Assembly: GCF_001547525.1 (NCBI RefSeq)
Contig: NZ_LNJP01000004.1
Span: forward strand, 558,001 to 622,000
Reading direction: 5' to 3'
Source: Burkholderia anthina
GTDB lineage: Bacteria; Pseudomonadota; Gammaproteobacteria; Burkholderiales; Burkholderiaceae
DNA length: 64,000 nucleotides
This document shows positions 1-8,562 of the stretch, in pieces. The notes under the pieces are model-generated. The model was not told the origin of the DNA. It was given only the letters and a program-made list of their open reading frames with translations, and made no database searches. The position numbers and the translations under genes are program-made. The stretch's first letter is position 1. Every line of letters starts with the position of its first letter.

Positions 1-185
1 ATGTAGAGGCCGTCCGCGACGAACGCGAACGCGATGCCGGCGGCTTCCGCCTTGCGCGCGACGCCGATCGCGAAGTCGAGGTTGATGCTGGCATCCGGCG
101 GGTTGCTCGGATGCCGCCATGCGTTCATGTGGCTGCCTGCGCCTTGCAGCATCAGGCCGAAGGGGATCGATCGTCGGGTCGTCAT
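1..185 (-). CDS. NtaA/DmoA-family FMN-dependent monooxygenase, N-terminal fragment (cut by window edge)
   Basis: Only the first 61 or so codons are in the window; the gene runs off the left edge on the minus strand. The translation opens MTTRRSIPFGLMLQGAGSH and continues with an AWRHP block and an FAFVADGLY block, which are the N-terminal hallmarks of the NtaA/SnaA/DszA branch of luciferase-like monooxygenases (a beta-barrel flavin enzyme using FMNH2 from a separate reductase). Members oxygenate sulfur compounds, nitrilotriacetate or N-acetylated S-substituted cysteines. It begins only 10 bases after the stop of the upstream luciferase-like gene, so it should be in the same transcript. By position it matches cmoJ (ytnJ) of Bacillus. 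Family is clear; the substrate is inference. Confidence 0.8.
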   Translation of the reverse strand, partial: MTTRRSIPFGLMLQGAGSHMNAWRHPSNPPDASINLDFAIGVARKAEAAGIAFAFVADGLY

Positions 186-195
186 GATGGGAGCG

Positions 196-1245
196 TCATG
201 CGTTCTGGTCGGGGGAGAGGGAGCGGTCGGCCGTGAGGGCCGCCTGCAACGGGGTGGTGGACAGCGCGCCGCCCAGCCATTCGACCGACGCGAGCCGCGC
301 CGCGTAGTCGGTGACCGGCGAATCGATCACGAACGCATCGACGTCGAGCCGCCGGCTCAATGCGTCGAGTGCGCGGTGGATGCGCTCGGGCGTATCGGCG
401 AGTACCGTCGGGCGCAACTCGTCGATCCGGTAGTCGGACGCGCCGCTTTGCCGCGCGAATTCCGCGGCCGCCTGTGCACTGGCGAGGTTGAAGCTCTGGC
501 CGCCCGCGAACTGCAGCTTGAAAATCTTCAGCGGCCCGATCAGTTGCTCGGCCTCGTCGCGCGTCGGCGCGGCGACCGCGTACAGCGCGACGAGCGGCTT
601 CTCGCCGCCCGCGCCGCGGTACGCGTCGAGCGAGCGTTCGAGATTCGCGTCGTCGCCGTTGAAATGGCCTGCGTAGCAGAAGCGCCAGCCGTTGCGCGCG
701 GCGAGCGCGCCGCTGTCCGGCGAGCCGCCGAGCAGGATGCGTTCGGGCAACTGCGGCGGCGCCGGCATCGCCACCGCGCCGGCGAGCGGATGATCTTCGG
801 CCACGCCCCAGCCGAGGAACGCGTCGAGCTCCGCGAGCTGCCCCGCGAAATCGGGCTTGCGCGCCTTGTCGTGGAACCACTGCAGCGCGCGCGTGGTCAG
901 CGGCAGCCCGCCGGGCGCCTTGCCGATGCCGAGATCGACGCGGCCCGGCGCGAGTGCGGCCAGCAGCTTGAATGTCTCGGCCACCTTGAACGGGCTGTAG
1001 TGCTGCAGCATCACGCCGCCGGAGCCGATACGGATGCGCGAGGTGTGCGCGAGCAGGTGCGCGACGACGATCTCCGGCGCCGAGCTGGCGAAACCCGGCG
1101 TGCCGTGATGCTCGGCGACCCAGAAGCGCGCGTAGCCGAGCTGTTCCGCGCGTTGCGCGAGCGCCGTGGTGAAGCGCAGCGCATCGGCGGCGGTCGCGCC
1201 GTCGGCAATCGGACTCTTGTCCAGCAGCGAAAGCGAATAAGACAT
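196..1245 (-). CDS. LLM-class flavin-dependent oxidoreductase (CmoO/MsnO-like)
   Basis: A 349-residue protein starting MSYSLSLLDKSPI, the usual opening of the alkanal-monooxygenase-like (luciferase-like) family. Typical blocks follow: the ARFWVAEHH segment with the conserved histidine near residue 45, an RIGSGGVMLQHYSP segment, RVDLGIGKAPGG, and the ERILLGGSPDS loop. These proteins are soluble TIM-barrel enzymes that oxygenate a substrate with reduced FMN and O2. The gene sits between a solute-binding protein and an NtaA-type monooxygenase, both on the same strand and closely spaced. That order recalls ytmO (cmoO) in the Bacillus ytm operon. Function in sulfur-compound breakdown is inference from this context; the family assignment is firm. 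Confidence 0.85.
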   Translation of the reverse strand: MSYSLSLLDKSPIADGATAADALRFTTALAQRAEQLGYARFWVAEHHGTPGFASSAPEIVVAHLLAHTSRIRIGSGGVMLQHYSPFKVAETFKLLAALAPGRVDLGIGKAPGGLPLTTRALQWFHDKARKPDFAGQLAELDAFLGWGVAEDHPLAGAVAMPAPPQLPERILLGGSPDSGALAARNGWRFCYAGHFNGDDANLERSLDAYRGAGGEKPLVALYAVAAPTRDEAEQLIGPLKIFKLQFAGGQSFNLASAQAAAEFARQSGASDYRIDELRPTVLADTPERIHRALDALSRRLDVDAFVIDSPVTDYAARLASVEWLGGALSTTPLQAALTADRSLSPDQNA

Positions 1246-1298
1246 GGTGAGCGACGTTCCTGCGTGAGCGTGGATGGACGGTTGCGGGCGCGCGGCGC

Positions 1299-2252
1299 TC
1301 AGCTCTTCGGCAGCCCGGGCGGATTCGTGCGCGACTGGTCGATCGCTTCGGATGCGAGGTTCCAGCGATCGAGCACCTGCTGGTAGCGGCCGCTTTTGAT
1401 GAGCCCGTTCAGCGCGACGGTCAGTGGATCGGCGAGGCCGCTGCCGCGGCGCGTCGCGATCGCGATGTCGGCCGTGCGCGGCCAGCCGCCGCTGATCGCA
1501 CCGACGAGCCGCGTCTTGCCTTGCTGCGCGCTTTGATACGCGAGCACCGAGTTCACGCTGAACACCGCGTCGGCGCGGCCCGACTGCACGGCGACGATGC
1601 GCATCGCCTGGTCGTCGTAGTACTGGATCTGCACCGGTTTCAGCCCGTGCGCGACGTTCTCGCGGTCCCACGCGAGCAGGATCTTTTCCTGGTTGGTGCC
1701 CGCATCGGTCACGATGCGCAGCCCGGCGACGTCCTTCGGCTCGCGGATCGCCTGGATCTTGCTGTCGTTGCGCACGTAGAAGCCGACCTGATCCTTGCGG
1801 TAGGTCGAGAAATCGAACTTCTGCTTGCGCTCCTCGGTGACGGTCACGTTCGAGATCACCGCGTCGACTTTCCCCGATTCGAGCGCCAGCGGCCAGTCGG
1901 CCCATGCGAGCGCGACGATCTTCAGCTTGCGGCCGAGGCTGTCGGACACGAGCTGGCCAATATCGGCGTCGAAGCCGACCACCGTGCGCGCGTCGGTCGC
2001 ATACGAGCTGATCGGCGGCAGGCTCGGTGCGATGCCGATCGTCAGCGTGCCGGGCTCGGCGAACTTGAACGACGCGGGCACCGCGCGCTCGACTGCCGCA
2101 TCGGCTGTGCCACGCGGCCGGCCGCGCTGCTCGGGGCTCAGGTCGAACGTCGCGGTGGCGGCGGCCGTGGCGGCGGCGAAGGCTGTCAGGCCGATCAGCG
2201 CGGCGGCCAGCGTGCGCGCGGCACGGGAGGAAAGCGATACGGCTCGATGCAT
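1299..2252 (-). CDS. ABC transporter substrate-binding protein, family 3 (polar amino acid / sulfur compound)
   Basis: A 317-residue secreted protein. Residues 1-30 form a signal peptide (positively charged start, then an Ala/Leu-rich stretch). The mature part has the SBP_bac_3 signatures: LTIGIAPSLPPIS near the start, VGFDADIGQLVSDSLG, a WADWPLALESGKVDAVISN segment, FSTYRKDQVGF, and DAVFSVNSVLAYQ near the end. Family 3 proteins bind amino acids such as cystine or S-substituted cysteines in the periplasm and deliver them to an ABC permease. No permease or ATPase gene is visible here; they may lie past the left edge. It lies between a GNAT gene and two flavin monooxygenases, which suggests uptake of the compound those enzymes degrade. 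Confidence 0.88.
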   Translation of the reverse strand: MHRAVSLSSRAARTLAAALIGLTAFAAATAAATATFDLSPEQRGRPRGTADAAVERAVPASFKFAEPGTLTIGIAPSLPPISSYATDARTVVGFDADIGQLVSDSLGRKLKIVALAWADWPLALESGKVDAVISNVTVTEERKQKFDFSTYRKDQVGFYVRNDSKIQAIREPKDVAGLRIVTDAGTNQEKILLAWDRENVAHGLKPVQIQYYDDQAMRIVAVQSGRADAVFSVNSVLAYQSAQQGKTRLVGAISGGWPRTADIAIATRRGSGLADPLTVALNGLIKSGRYQQVLDRWNLASEAIDQSRTNPPGLPKS

Positions 2253-2318
2253 GAAAGCGTCCTGTCGTGGAAGCGTGGAAGGCGGAATGGGCGAGGTGAA
2301 ATGCGGGACGCCGTGCGC

Positions 2319-2885
2319 TCAGCGCGGTAGCGCCGCTTCGGGCACGGGCGCCCACAAGTCGGTGAGCGTCGACGTGCGCGACGGATCGACGAGATCCTTG
2401 CCGAAGCGCAGGTGGAAATACGCTTCGGGATCGATCGACGAATCGAACAGCCGCGTATAGCCGGTGCGGTCGTACAGCGCCCACGCTTCGGGCTGGCGAA
2501 AGCCGGTGGTCAGGTAGAGGCGGCGATAGCCCTGTTGCACGGCGCGCAGTTCGAGCGCTTCGACGATGCGCCGCGCGAGGCCCTGGCGGCGCAGGTCGGT
2601 GCGCGTCCAGATGCGTTTCAGTTCGGCGGTTTGCGCGTCGTAGCGCTTGAACGCGCCGCCGCCGATCGTCTCGCCGTCGCGCAGCAAGAGCACGAACGCG
2701 CCTTCGGGCGGCGCGAACAATTCGGCCGGGTAGCGCGCGAGTTCGTCGCGGGCCGACGCTCGGCTGTCCGGGCGGTACGCGTCGTAACGGGTCGAATATT
2801 CGTCGATCAGCGCGTCGATCAGCGGCTGCGCGCGGACGTCGAGCGGCGTCGTGTCGATGATGCGGTCGTTCGTGGCCATGGGCAT
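2319..2885 (-). CDS. GNAT-family N-acetyltransferase (SnaA/YtmI-like)
   Basis: A 188-residue protein with one GNAT fold. The acetyl-CoA binding segment RRQGLARRIVEALE (the R-x-x-G-x-G/A loop followed by helix) lies near residues 115-130, preceded by the LKRIWTRTDL beta-strand and followed by LYLTTGFRQPEAWALYDRTGY. The start is ambiguous: ATG codons at 2885 and 2879 are equally plausible and neither has a clear ribosome binding site. It is the first gene of a four-gene minus-strand run with a solute-binding protein and two FMN monooxygenases. In Bacillus the equivalent first gene (ytmI/snaA) N-acetylates S-substituted cysteines before oxidation; the same role here is inference from gene order. 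Confidence 0.82.
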   Translation of the reverse strand: MPMATNDRIIDTTPLDVRAQPLIDALIDEYSTRYDAYRPDSRASARDELARYPAELFAPPEGAFVLLLRDGETIGGGAFKRYDAQTAELKRIWTRTDLRRQGLARRIVEALELRAVQQGYRRLYLTTGFRQPEAWALYDRTGYTRLFDSSIDPEAYFHLRFGKDLVDPSRTSTLTDLWAPVPEAALPR

Positions 2886-3362
2886 CGCGAATGGCGCGCG
2901 ATGCGGATGTTCCCGGCGGGGTGCGGGCACGCGGCCCGTCCGGTCTGTTCCGTTATCGCGACGCGGTTGTCGTGATGGCGGCGGCTGTCGTGCTGCGTGC
3001 GAGGCATTCGGCGCGCCGCCGCCGTTTTGAACACGTTAGCGGCGCGGCCGGGAAAGGCGAACGAAGCAATTTCGATAAGGATTTCGCGGGCGGTGGAAGA
3101 AGGCTTGCAGGGGGAGTGGGGTCGACGAACGGGCGTGGTGGGGGCGGTGCCCGTTCGAGGTGTGTACGACGTAGATGATCGCCGAGGATTGGGAGCACTG
3201 TCATTTCGATGGCCGACGGGCCATGCCGATTCGCGGCTGGCTCGTCAGGGTCGCGAGCGGCCGGTCGCGGCCCGCCGCCAGCGTGGCGACGGACCTCCTC
3301 GAATGGTCGCGTCATCGCGAATCCCCGCCGTCGTGGGCGACGATTCTCGACAACGACGGCGT
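2886..3362. other. Intergenic region without a supported gene
   Basis: About 480 bases between the GNAT gene and rdgC, both read on the minus strand. It should carry the promoter of the GNAT-monooxygenase operon and the 3' end of the rdgC transcript. Open frames present here on both strands (for example 2953-3315 minus) have Arg/Pro/Ala-rich translations with no recognisable domain and look like high-GC artefacts. Confidence 0.6.
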
Positions 3363-4286
3363 TCAGGCCGCTGCCGCCTGCTGAATCGCGTCGTGCTGTT
3401 CGCCACCCAGAATATCGACGAGACCGGTCAGCATCCGCGCCAGTTCACCCGTCATCAGCGTGAAGTCCGAGTCGAAGCGCTCGTCGTCATTCTGCGCGGT
3501 GGGATCCGCCGCCTCCTTGATCACGTCGAGCGGCGTGACACGCTTGATCGTCAGCGACGGTGTCAGCACGAACGAGATTCGATCATCCCAGGTCATCGCG
3601 AGGCGCATGCACTGTTTGCCTGCTTCGATGTGCCGGCGCATGTCGCTCGCTTCCAGCGCGTGGCCGACGTATCGCACCGTGGCGCCGCCTTCGCCGGTCG
3701 AACGCAACTCGGCGTCCTGGTCGACGGTGAATCCGCCCGGCGCCTCCCCGGACAGGAGCCAGTCCGTCATCGCGGCGACAGGCGAACGCGCCACCTGAAC
3801 GCCGGCGAGTGGCAGTTGATCGATCGACTTGACGAGCAGGCTGCGAACGTCGTCGGCAAGCGCTTGTGCCGCCGCATCGATGACGAGCCAGCCGTTCGCC
3901 GTGTCGATCCACACGCGGGTATCGCGGCGAATGCTGAACGCGCGCGGCAGCAGTTCGTCGGTCACCTGCTCCTTGAGTTCGCGCAGTTGTTTGCGGCCTA
4001 CCTTGAAGCCCTGCTGCTCCTCGACCTCGAGCGCACGCGCCTTGGTGACCTGATTGACGACCGACGCCGGGAGCAGCTTCTTTTCGGCGCGAAACACCAG
4101 CAGCATCTGCCGGTTGATCGAATAGACGAGCGCGCCGTCGTCACGCGGCGACGCCCATCCGACGCGCTGCATTTCGACGCTGCTGCCGGGCTGGAACGCG
4201 TGAGGCGCCAGCCATTTTTCCATCTGGTCGGGCGTGACGGCCCAAGGGGCCGGAAGACGATGAAGCTGAAGGTTCTTGAACCACAT
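3363..4286 (-). CDS. rdgC: Recombination-associated protein RdgC
   Basis: A 307-residue protein starting [12 protein letters not shown], the conserved N-terminus of RdgC; the frame stays open upstream but the family start fixes this ATG. Family blocks include the GWASPR segment, [19 protein letters not shown], and the [15 protein letters not shown] segment. RdgC forms a ring-shaped dimer that binds double-stranded DNA without sequence specificity and limits RecA filament activity; in Neisseria it affects pilin variation. Length equals the usual 300 or so residues, and no disruption is seen. The gene stands alone on the minus strand, head to head with the small-protein island at 4.4-5.2 kb. 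Confidence 0.95.
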   Translation of the reverse strand: MWFKNLQLHRLPAPWAVTPDQMEKWLAPHAFQPGSSVEMQRVGWASPRDDGALVYSINRQMLLVFRAEKKLLPASVVNQVTKARALEVEEQQGFKVGRKQLRELKEQVTDELLPRAFSIRRDTRVWIDTANGWLVIDAAAQALADDVRSLLVKSIDQLPLAGVQVARSPVAAMTDWLLSGEAPGGFTVDQDAELRSTGEGGATVRYVGHALEASDMRRHIEAGKQCMRLAMTWDDRISFVLTPSLTIKRVTPLDVIKEAADPTAQNDDERFDSDFTLMTGELARMLTGLVDILGGEQHDAIQQAAAA

Positions 4287-4394
4287 GGGAGGACGGGCAA
4301 AGCGCGTCATTCTAGCTGACGCGGATGGCGGGTGGGCAGGAAGAGCTGTTCGACACCCTGATTCAGATCGTCGACAATTCCGCACAATCAACGA

Positions 4395-4568
4395 ATGCAG
4401 ACGGCCATGGCCTCGCTCCGACGATCCTGCCCGTTGCATTTGGCTGCGCTCCGTGTTCCGTTGTTGTTGGGCGTCTCGGCCATTCTCTACAACGAAGGCA
4501 AGCTTCGCGAGCAACTTGCTTTTGGCGCAGTGGCGGCCGTAGGTGTTGCACTTTTGTTCATGGGATGA
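4395..4568 (+). CDS. Possible small membrane protein (57 aa)
   Basis: A short frame ending 3 bases before the C39-like peptidase start. The translation begins [11 protein letters not shown] and then has two hydrophobic stretches, roughly residues 14-29 ([18 protein letters not shown]) and 40-56 ([16 protein letters not shown]), separated by a short charged loop (YNEGKLREQ). This is a pattern expected for a small two-helix membrane peptide. There is no strong ribosome binding site at 4395; the second ATG at 4407 is an alternative start. Tight spacing to the next gene suggests translational coupling. No family recognised. The hydrophobic pattern and spacing support it, but a chance frame is possible. 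Confidence 0.35.
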   Translation: MQTAMASLRRSCPLHLAALRVPLLLGVSAILYNEGKLREQLAFGAVAAVGVALLFMG

Positions 4569-4571
4569 CAA

Positions 4572-5183
4572 ATGATTGATGTACCGTATTTTTCCCAATG
4601 GGAATCCAGGGCCCTGATCTCACGATTTCTATCGCGCGAACTGCGCGCCGAGGAAGATCCGCTCTGGCGTAACTCTGGTGCCAGCAGCCCGGACGAATAT
4701 GCGCAATGGAGCCCACATATTTGCGGCATCGCGTGCCTGAAGATGTTGCTGGCGCATCGCACCGCGCGAGTGGTCCCGCTGTTGGAACTCGTGCGCGACG
4801 CCGTAACCTTCGGTGTTTATCAACCAGAGATGGGCGACAAAGGAAAGCGCCTGCTCTACCGTCCATTCGTAAACTGGATCCGCGAACGCTTTCAGATTGA
4901 AGGTCGTGTCGTCGAGCATATGGAATCGTCCACGGTCGAGCGCAGTTTGCGTGACGGATATATGTTCATGGCGTCCGTTCATCCTGGCATCCGGCATGCC
5001 GGTTTTGAGCCTCCCTCTCGTGGCGGGCACCTTGTCCTGGTGCTTGGCGTCAATCCCGCGACCGACGAGTGGATTTTCCACAATCCGTCAGGCTTTGAAC
5101 CTGACACGCAGGAGAACGTAGCGATGCAGCGCGGTACATTCGATCGTTATTTCGCAAACAGGGGGATTTTGATTGCGCCATAA
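4572..5183 (+). CDS. C39-like (papain-fold) cysteine peptidase domain protein
   Basis: A 203-residue protein made of one domain resembling Peptidase_C39_2. It begins [12 protein letters not shown], the typical first strand and Gln of this fold (Q9 would help form the oxyanion hole). The likely catalytic residues are visible: C51 in the [13 protein letters not shown] helix, H153 in GGHLVLVLG, and N171 in WIFHNPSG. No signal peptide or membrane segment is seen, so the protein looks cytoplasmic. Local G+C is visibly lower than in the flanking genes, a sign of transfer. Family members cleave leader peptides or peptide bonds; the substrate here is unknown. Its neighbours are a possible small membrane peptide and two zinc-ribbon genes. 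Confidence 0.75.
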   Translation: MIDVPYFSQWESRALISRFLSRELRAEEDPLWRNSGASSPDEYAQWSPHICGIACLKMLLAHRTARVVPLLELVRDAVTFGVYQPEMGDKGKRLLYRPFVNWIRERFQIEGRVVEHMESSTVERSLRDGYMFMASVHPGIRHAGFEPPSRGGHLVLVLGVNPATDEWIFHNPSGFEPDTQENVAMQRGTFDRYFANRGILIAP

Positions 5184-5256
5184 ACGCGAAAAAGGCGCTC
5201 AGCTCGCGTAGAACGTATTAACGTTGCCACTACATTAACCGGAGTCTACCGAGCCA

Positions 5257-5550
5257 ATGCATTGCCTCTGTTGCTCCGCTGAACGGGTCATAGTCGCGGG
5301 AGGAGAACTTCAATGTGCATTGACGGGCGCACTCTTTATCCGCTCCGTTCGAATGCAGTGCGAAGCACTCGGCACCGGCGTAACATCCGTTCTACCGTCG
5401 CGGTCCGACGTGGGGTAGTGGTTTTGTCCATGTTGTGGCGAGCAGACCGACAATAGCGTTTGTCCGGGTTGCGGCGTTGTGCCGACTATCAGGCTAGCCC
5501 GAGACCTCATCGAGCTAAACCCGCACGTTTCTCCGCAAATGTCGAGGTGA
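5257..5550 (+). pseudogene. Dual zinc-ribbon protein interrupted by an in-frame TAG
   Basis: From the ATG at 5257 a single frame reads MHCLCCSAERVIVAGGELQ through codon 53, then TAG at 5416-5418, then continues without shift as WFCPCCGEQTDNSVCPGCG and on to a TGA at 5548. Both halves look coded: CxxC at residues 3-6, then two CxxC pairs (CPCC, CPGC) forming a zinc ribbon after the stop, and a helical tail (TIRLARDLIELNPHVSP). The second half has no start codon of its own near the TAG. The simplest reading is a 97-codon gene inactivated by one nonsense mutation, for example Trp or Gln to TAG. A sequencing error or two separate peptides are alternatives. G+C is lower than the flanks. Confidence 0.6.
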
Positions 5551-5634
5551 CTATCCGCCATCGAAATAGAGACGATCGACGGTTGCATCAAGATTGACGA
5601 CAATGGAAACCATTCCAACAAGAGGGTAAAAACA

Positions 5635-6705
5635 ATGATGACTTCCGGCGACGGCCTGACCAGCCCGGCGCGGCTCCTGCGGCTCGCCTCCTGGGCGATT
5701 GCGATCGTTTTCGCGGTCTTTCTGAACATGCTCGGCAGCCTCGTGATCCGCGACATGGCGTTCGCGCCGAGCGGCGGGCCGCCGGTCGTCGAGCAATTCG
5801 CCGATGCGCCGGTAAAAGCGCGGCTGGACGCGGCGCGACGTCAACTGCAGGCGCAGCGCGACGCGCTTGCCGAGAAGGTCGACACGATGGAAGTGGCGCG
5901 CGGCCGCGCCGCGAAGGAGTACGCGGCCGAGAAGGAAAGTTTCCGCAACTGGCTGGCCACCCGCGCGGTGACGGGAGACGGTGCGACGGACCCGGACATT
6001 GTGGCGAGGACGCGCAAGCTGGATACGCTCCAGGCAGGCGTGGTCAACTGGCAGCATCAGATCGATGCGGTCGGTGATCAGCAACGGGCATTGGCATCGC
6101 AACTGACGCAAGTCGACACGCAAATCGCCGAAGCGGACGCAGCAGCCGAACGGCGCTTCGACCAGGCGACCCGGCGCTACGAGATGCAGGTGTTCGGGCT
6201 GCGGCTCGCGCTGACGTTACCGATCCTGCTGGTCGCGACCTGGCTGTTCATCCGCTACCGCAAGGCGCGTTATTGGCCGTTCGTGTACGGTTTCGGCCTG
6301 TTTGCGTTGAGTGCGTTTTTCATTGAACTGGTTCCGTACTTGCCGAATTTCGGCGGCTATGTCCGGGTCCTGGTCGGCATCGTGCTCACGGTATTCGCCG
6401 GTCTTTACATGATGAAGGCCTTTCAGCGCTATGCCGAACGCAAGCGGCTCGAATTGCAGCAGGATCAGGGCGAACGCGCGCGTACGATCGGATACGAAAA
6501 AGCCGTTCGGTCGCTCGAGAAAAAGCGTTGCCCGTCATGCGACAAACAGTGGAATCTCGGCGGCGACGACTCCACGTTTTGCGTGCATTGCGGATTGAGG
6601 CTTTTCAATGTCTGCGAATGCGGCGGCCGGAATTTCTTCTTCTTCCCGCATTGCCATCAATGCGGCGTTGCGCAGGGAAGCGCGTCGCCGGTGTCATCCG
6701 ACTGA
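5635..6705 (+). CDS. Membrane-anchored zinc-ribbon protein with coiled coil
   Basis: A 356-residue protein of unrecognised function. A transmembrane segment lies at residues 19-40; residues 60-185 are charged and Gln/Ala-rich with heptad character, probably a periplasmic coiled coil; three more membrane segments follow at about 188-206, 214-234 and 240-262; the C-terminus after residue 295 carries zinc-binding cysteine pairs (CPSC, CVHC, CECGG, and HCHQCG). Start is the first of two adjacent ATG codons with a GAGGG motif 9 bases upstream. The gene follows a broken zinc-ribbon gene on the same strand, so the two may be related in function. Zinc-ribbon membrane proteins of this kind are often sensors or scaffold proteins; no specific role can be given. 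Confidence 0.72.
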   Translation: MMTSGDGLTSPARLLRLASWAIAIVFAVFLNMLGSLVIRDMAFAPSGGPPVVEQFADAPVKARLDAARRQLQAQRDALAEKVDTMEVARGRAAKEYAAEKESFRNWLATRAVTGDGATDPDIVARTRKLDTLQAGVVNWQHQIDAVGDQQRALASQLTQVDTQIAEADAAAERRFDQATRRYEMQVFGLRLALTLPILLVATWLFIRYRKARYWPFVYGFGLFALSAFFIELVPYLPNFGGYVRVLVGIVLTVFAGLYMMKAFQRYAERKRLELQQDQGERARTIGYEKAVRSLEKKRCPSCDKQWNLGGDDSTFCVHCGLRLFNVCECGGRNFFFFPHCHQCGVAQGSASPVSSD

Positions 6706-6766
6706 CGGCCCGAGTGTACGTACCGGCATCGGCGTACGACGGTCGTGAACGCGTCGGTCGGGTTCA

Positions 6767-7801
6767 TCACCGGATGACACGCGGCGGCGTCGACAGCTCC
6801 GCCAACTGAAACAGGCAATCCCCGCGCCGCACCTGCGCAGGCACGCGCTTGCACACCACTTCGCCGTCGCCGTTGAACCGGTGCAGCACCGGTTCCCGCA
6901 ACGGCGTATCGGGGAAATGCACCCACGCGGCCGGCTGCCCGGCCTTCACCTGGTCGCCGAGTTCGACGAGCGGCTCATACAGCCCGCGCTCGTACGCATA
7001 GACGAAATGACGATCGCCGTCGACGCGCATGAAGCGCGTGACGGCGGGCGGTGCGTCGGGCACGAGCGCGCCGTGCAGCAGCCCGATATAGCCGAGGTAA
7101 TGCAGCAGCCCGTGGCGGCCGAGCCGGATCAGCGACGGATCGGCCATGCCGGCGCCGCCGAGTTCGGTCACGATCGAGATCGCGCCTTGCCGACGCGCGG
7201 CCGACGCCGAATGCACGGGATTCGGCGCGTGCAGCAGCGCATTCTGCAACCCGAACGCGACCAGCAGCCCGTTGAGCTTCTCGGCTTCGTCCGCGTCGAG
7301 CGGATCGATCGCGAGCATGTTGCCACCCTGGTACAGCAGCGAGCTGCCGCCCGAATGCAGATCGACCAGATACTGCGCGCGCGACAGCAGCGCGTGTTCG
7401 ATGTAGTGGGCGATCATCTGCGTCGGCGTGCCGGTCGGATCGCCGGGGAAGCTGCGGTTCAGGTTGCCCTCGTCGAGCGGCGACACGCGCAGGCCCGCAT
7501 CCGCCGCCGGGAAATTGGCCATCGGCAGCAGGATCAACTGGCCGCTGACCATCTCCGGCTCGATCTCGCGCATCAGTTGCGACACGATGATCTGGCCTTC
7601 GTACTCGTCGCCGTGGTTGCCGGCCATCACGAGCGCGACCGGGCCGTCGCCGTTGCGGATCGACGCGATCGGGATCGGCAGCCAGCCGTACGCGGAGCGG
7701 TGCACGGAGTGCGGCAGCCGCAGGTAGCCCGCGTGCTTGCCTTGCGCGTCGAGATCGATTTCGCAGTGAATGGGATTTCGGGAAGAGGAAGAGGCGGTCA
7801 T
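6767..7801 (-). CDS. Succinylglutamate desuccinylase/aspartoacylase-family zinc deacylase (DoeB-like)
   Basis: A 344-residue metallo-carboxypeptidase-fold enzyme. Zinc ligands are visible: His and Glu in the GNHGDEYEG motif at about residues 60-68 and His in the YLVDLHSGG motif at about 147-151. The catalytic glutamate is likely in the VTELGG segment near residue 214. The C-terminal beta-rich part (GLYEPLVELGDQVKAGQ) resembles a lipoyl-like subdomain common in this branch. Enzymes of this type remove acyl groups from N-acyl amino acids, for example N-acetyl-2,4-diaminobutyrate in ectoine breakdown (DoeB). No ectoine genes are adjacent, so the substrate is uncertain. It is convergent with the membrane zinc-ribbon gene and appears monocistronic. 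Confidence 0.8.
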   Translation of the reverse strand: MTASSSSRNPIHCEIDLDAQGKHAGYLRLPHSVHRSAYGWLPIPIASIRNGDGPVALVMAGNHGDEYEGQIIVSQLMREIEPEMVSGQLILLPMANFPAADAGLRVSPLDEGNLNRSFPGDPTGTPTQMIAHYIEHALLSRAQYLVDLHSGGSSLLYQGGNMLAIDPLDADEAEKLNGLLVAFGLQNALLHAPNPVHSASAARRQGAISIVTELGGAGMADPSLIRLGRHGLLHYLGYIGLLHGALVPDAPPAVTRFMRVDGDRHFVYAYERGLYEPLVELGDQVKAGQPAAWVHFPDTPLREPVLHRFNGDGEVVCKRVPAQVRRGDCLFQLAELSTPPRVIR

Positions 7802-8044
7802 GGCGGTATCGTTCGATGAACGGAATTTGCCATCTTATAGGGGAAAGCGGCAACGCGCGGCGGGCGGGCTCAACCGGGTGCGCGTGACGGCGGACGGGCG
7901 CGTTGTCGTGCGTTGCGGTGCCGATACGCGCGACCGCGCGCGATGTTGCAGCGATGAACGCATGCCGGCGCGCCAGCCGGCCGGTTCTTGCGCCGGATGT
8001 CGCGCCGGGCCCTTGTCGCGACAGGGCCGGCGCGTGCAACCGGC

Positions 8045-8320
8045 TTACCGGCCGGATGTTTCAGCTTCGAGACGTCCTTCTTCCCACAGCGCCCAGAAAC
8101 GGCTGCCGGCGCGATACGGATTCGCGCGCCGCGCGGCGTAATCGGCGATGCCCTGGCGAAACGCGCCGTACAGCGTAAGCGGCGGATTGTCGACGCATGC
8201 GGCTTCGTATGCGGCCGGCATCCGGCGGTCGGACACGAGCCGGCGGATCAGCGATGCGCCGTCGATCACCGCCTGTTCGTCGATGATTTCGGTTCGTGCG
8301 AGGACGTCGACGGTATTCAT
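8045..8320 (-). CDS. Conserved small hypothetical protein (91 aa)
   Basis: A 91-residue soluble protein starting MNTVDVLARTEIIDEQ. The start is supported by an AGGGAG ribosome binding site 7 bases upstream (minus strand); a longer frame begins at 8353 but lacks one. The sequence is mixed, not GC-artefact-like, with a hydrophilic first half and an aromatic C-terminus (NPYRAGSRFWALWEEGRLEA). No signal peptide, membrane segment or known motif is seen. It lies alone between the deacylase and the diguanylate cyclase genes. Function unknown. Confidence 0.6.
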   Translation of the reverse strand: MNTVDVLARTEIIDEQAVIDGASLIRRLVSDRRMPAAYEAACVDNPPLTLYGAFRQGIADYAARRANPYRAGSRFWALWEEGRLEAETSGR

Positions 8321-8562
8321 GTTGGGCTCCCTGAAACGTTCTTTCCGTATCAAGGAGCAATAAGGGTGCCAGTCGCGAAACGCCGCTCCCGGCCTCGATC
8401 GTGCGGGCTTCTGCCGTCATCGTGCTGCGTGCCGGACGGCGATGTTACGGAACACGTCACGTGACATGCGAACGCGCGGCGCCGCAAAGCGTTTCGGAAT
8501 TGAATCGTCGGGAAGATGCGGCGGGTAGGAAAAAGGAATGCGCGGCGCGGCGCGCGATCGGC

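Noticed and set aside
34-1386. 450-residue plus-strand frame over the two monooxygenase genes
   Set aside because: Opposite to two recognisable luciferase-like genes; typical high-GC antisense frame.
2953-3315. 120-residue minus-strand frame between the GNAT gene and rdgC
   Set aside because: Pro/Arg-rich, no domain, no ribosome site; likely chance.
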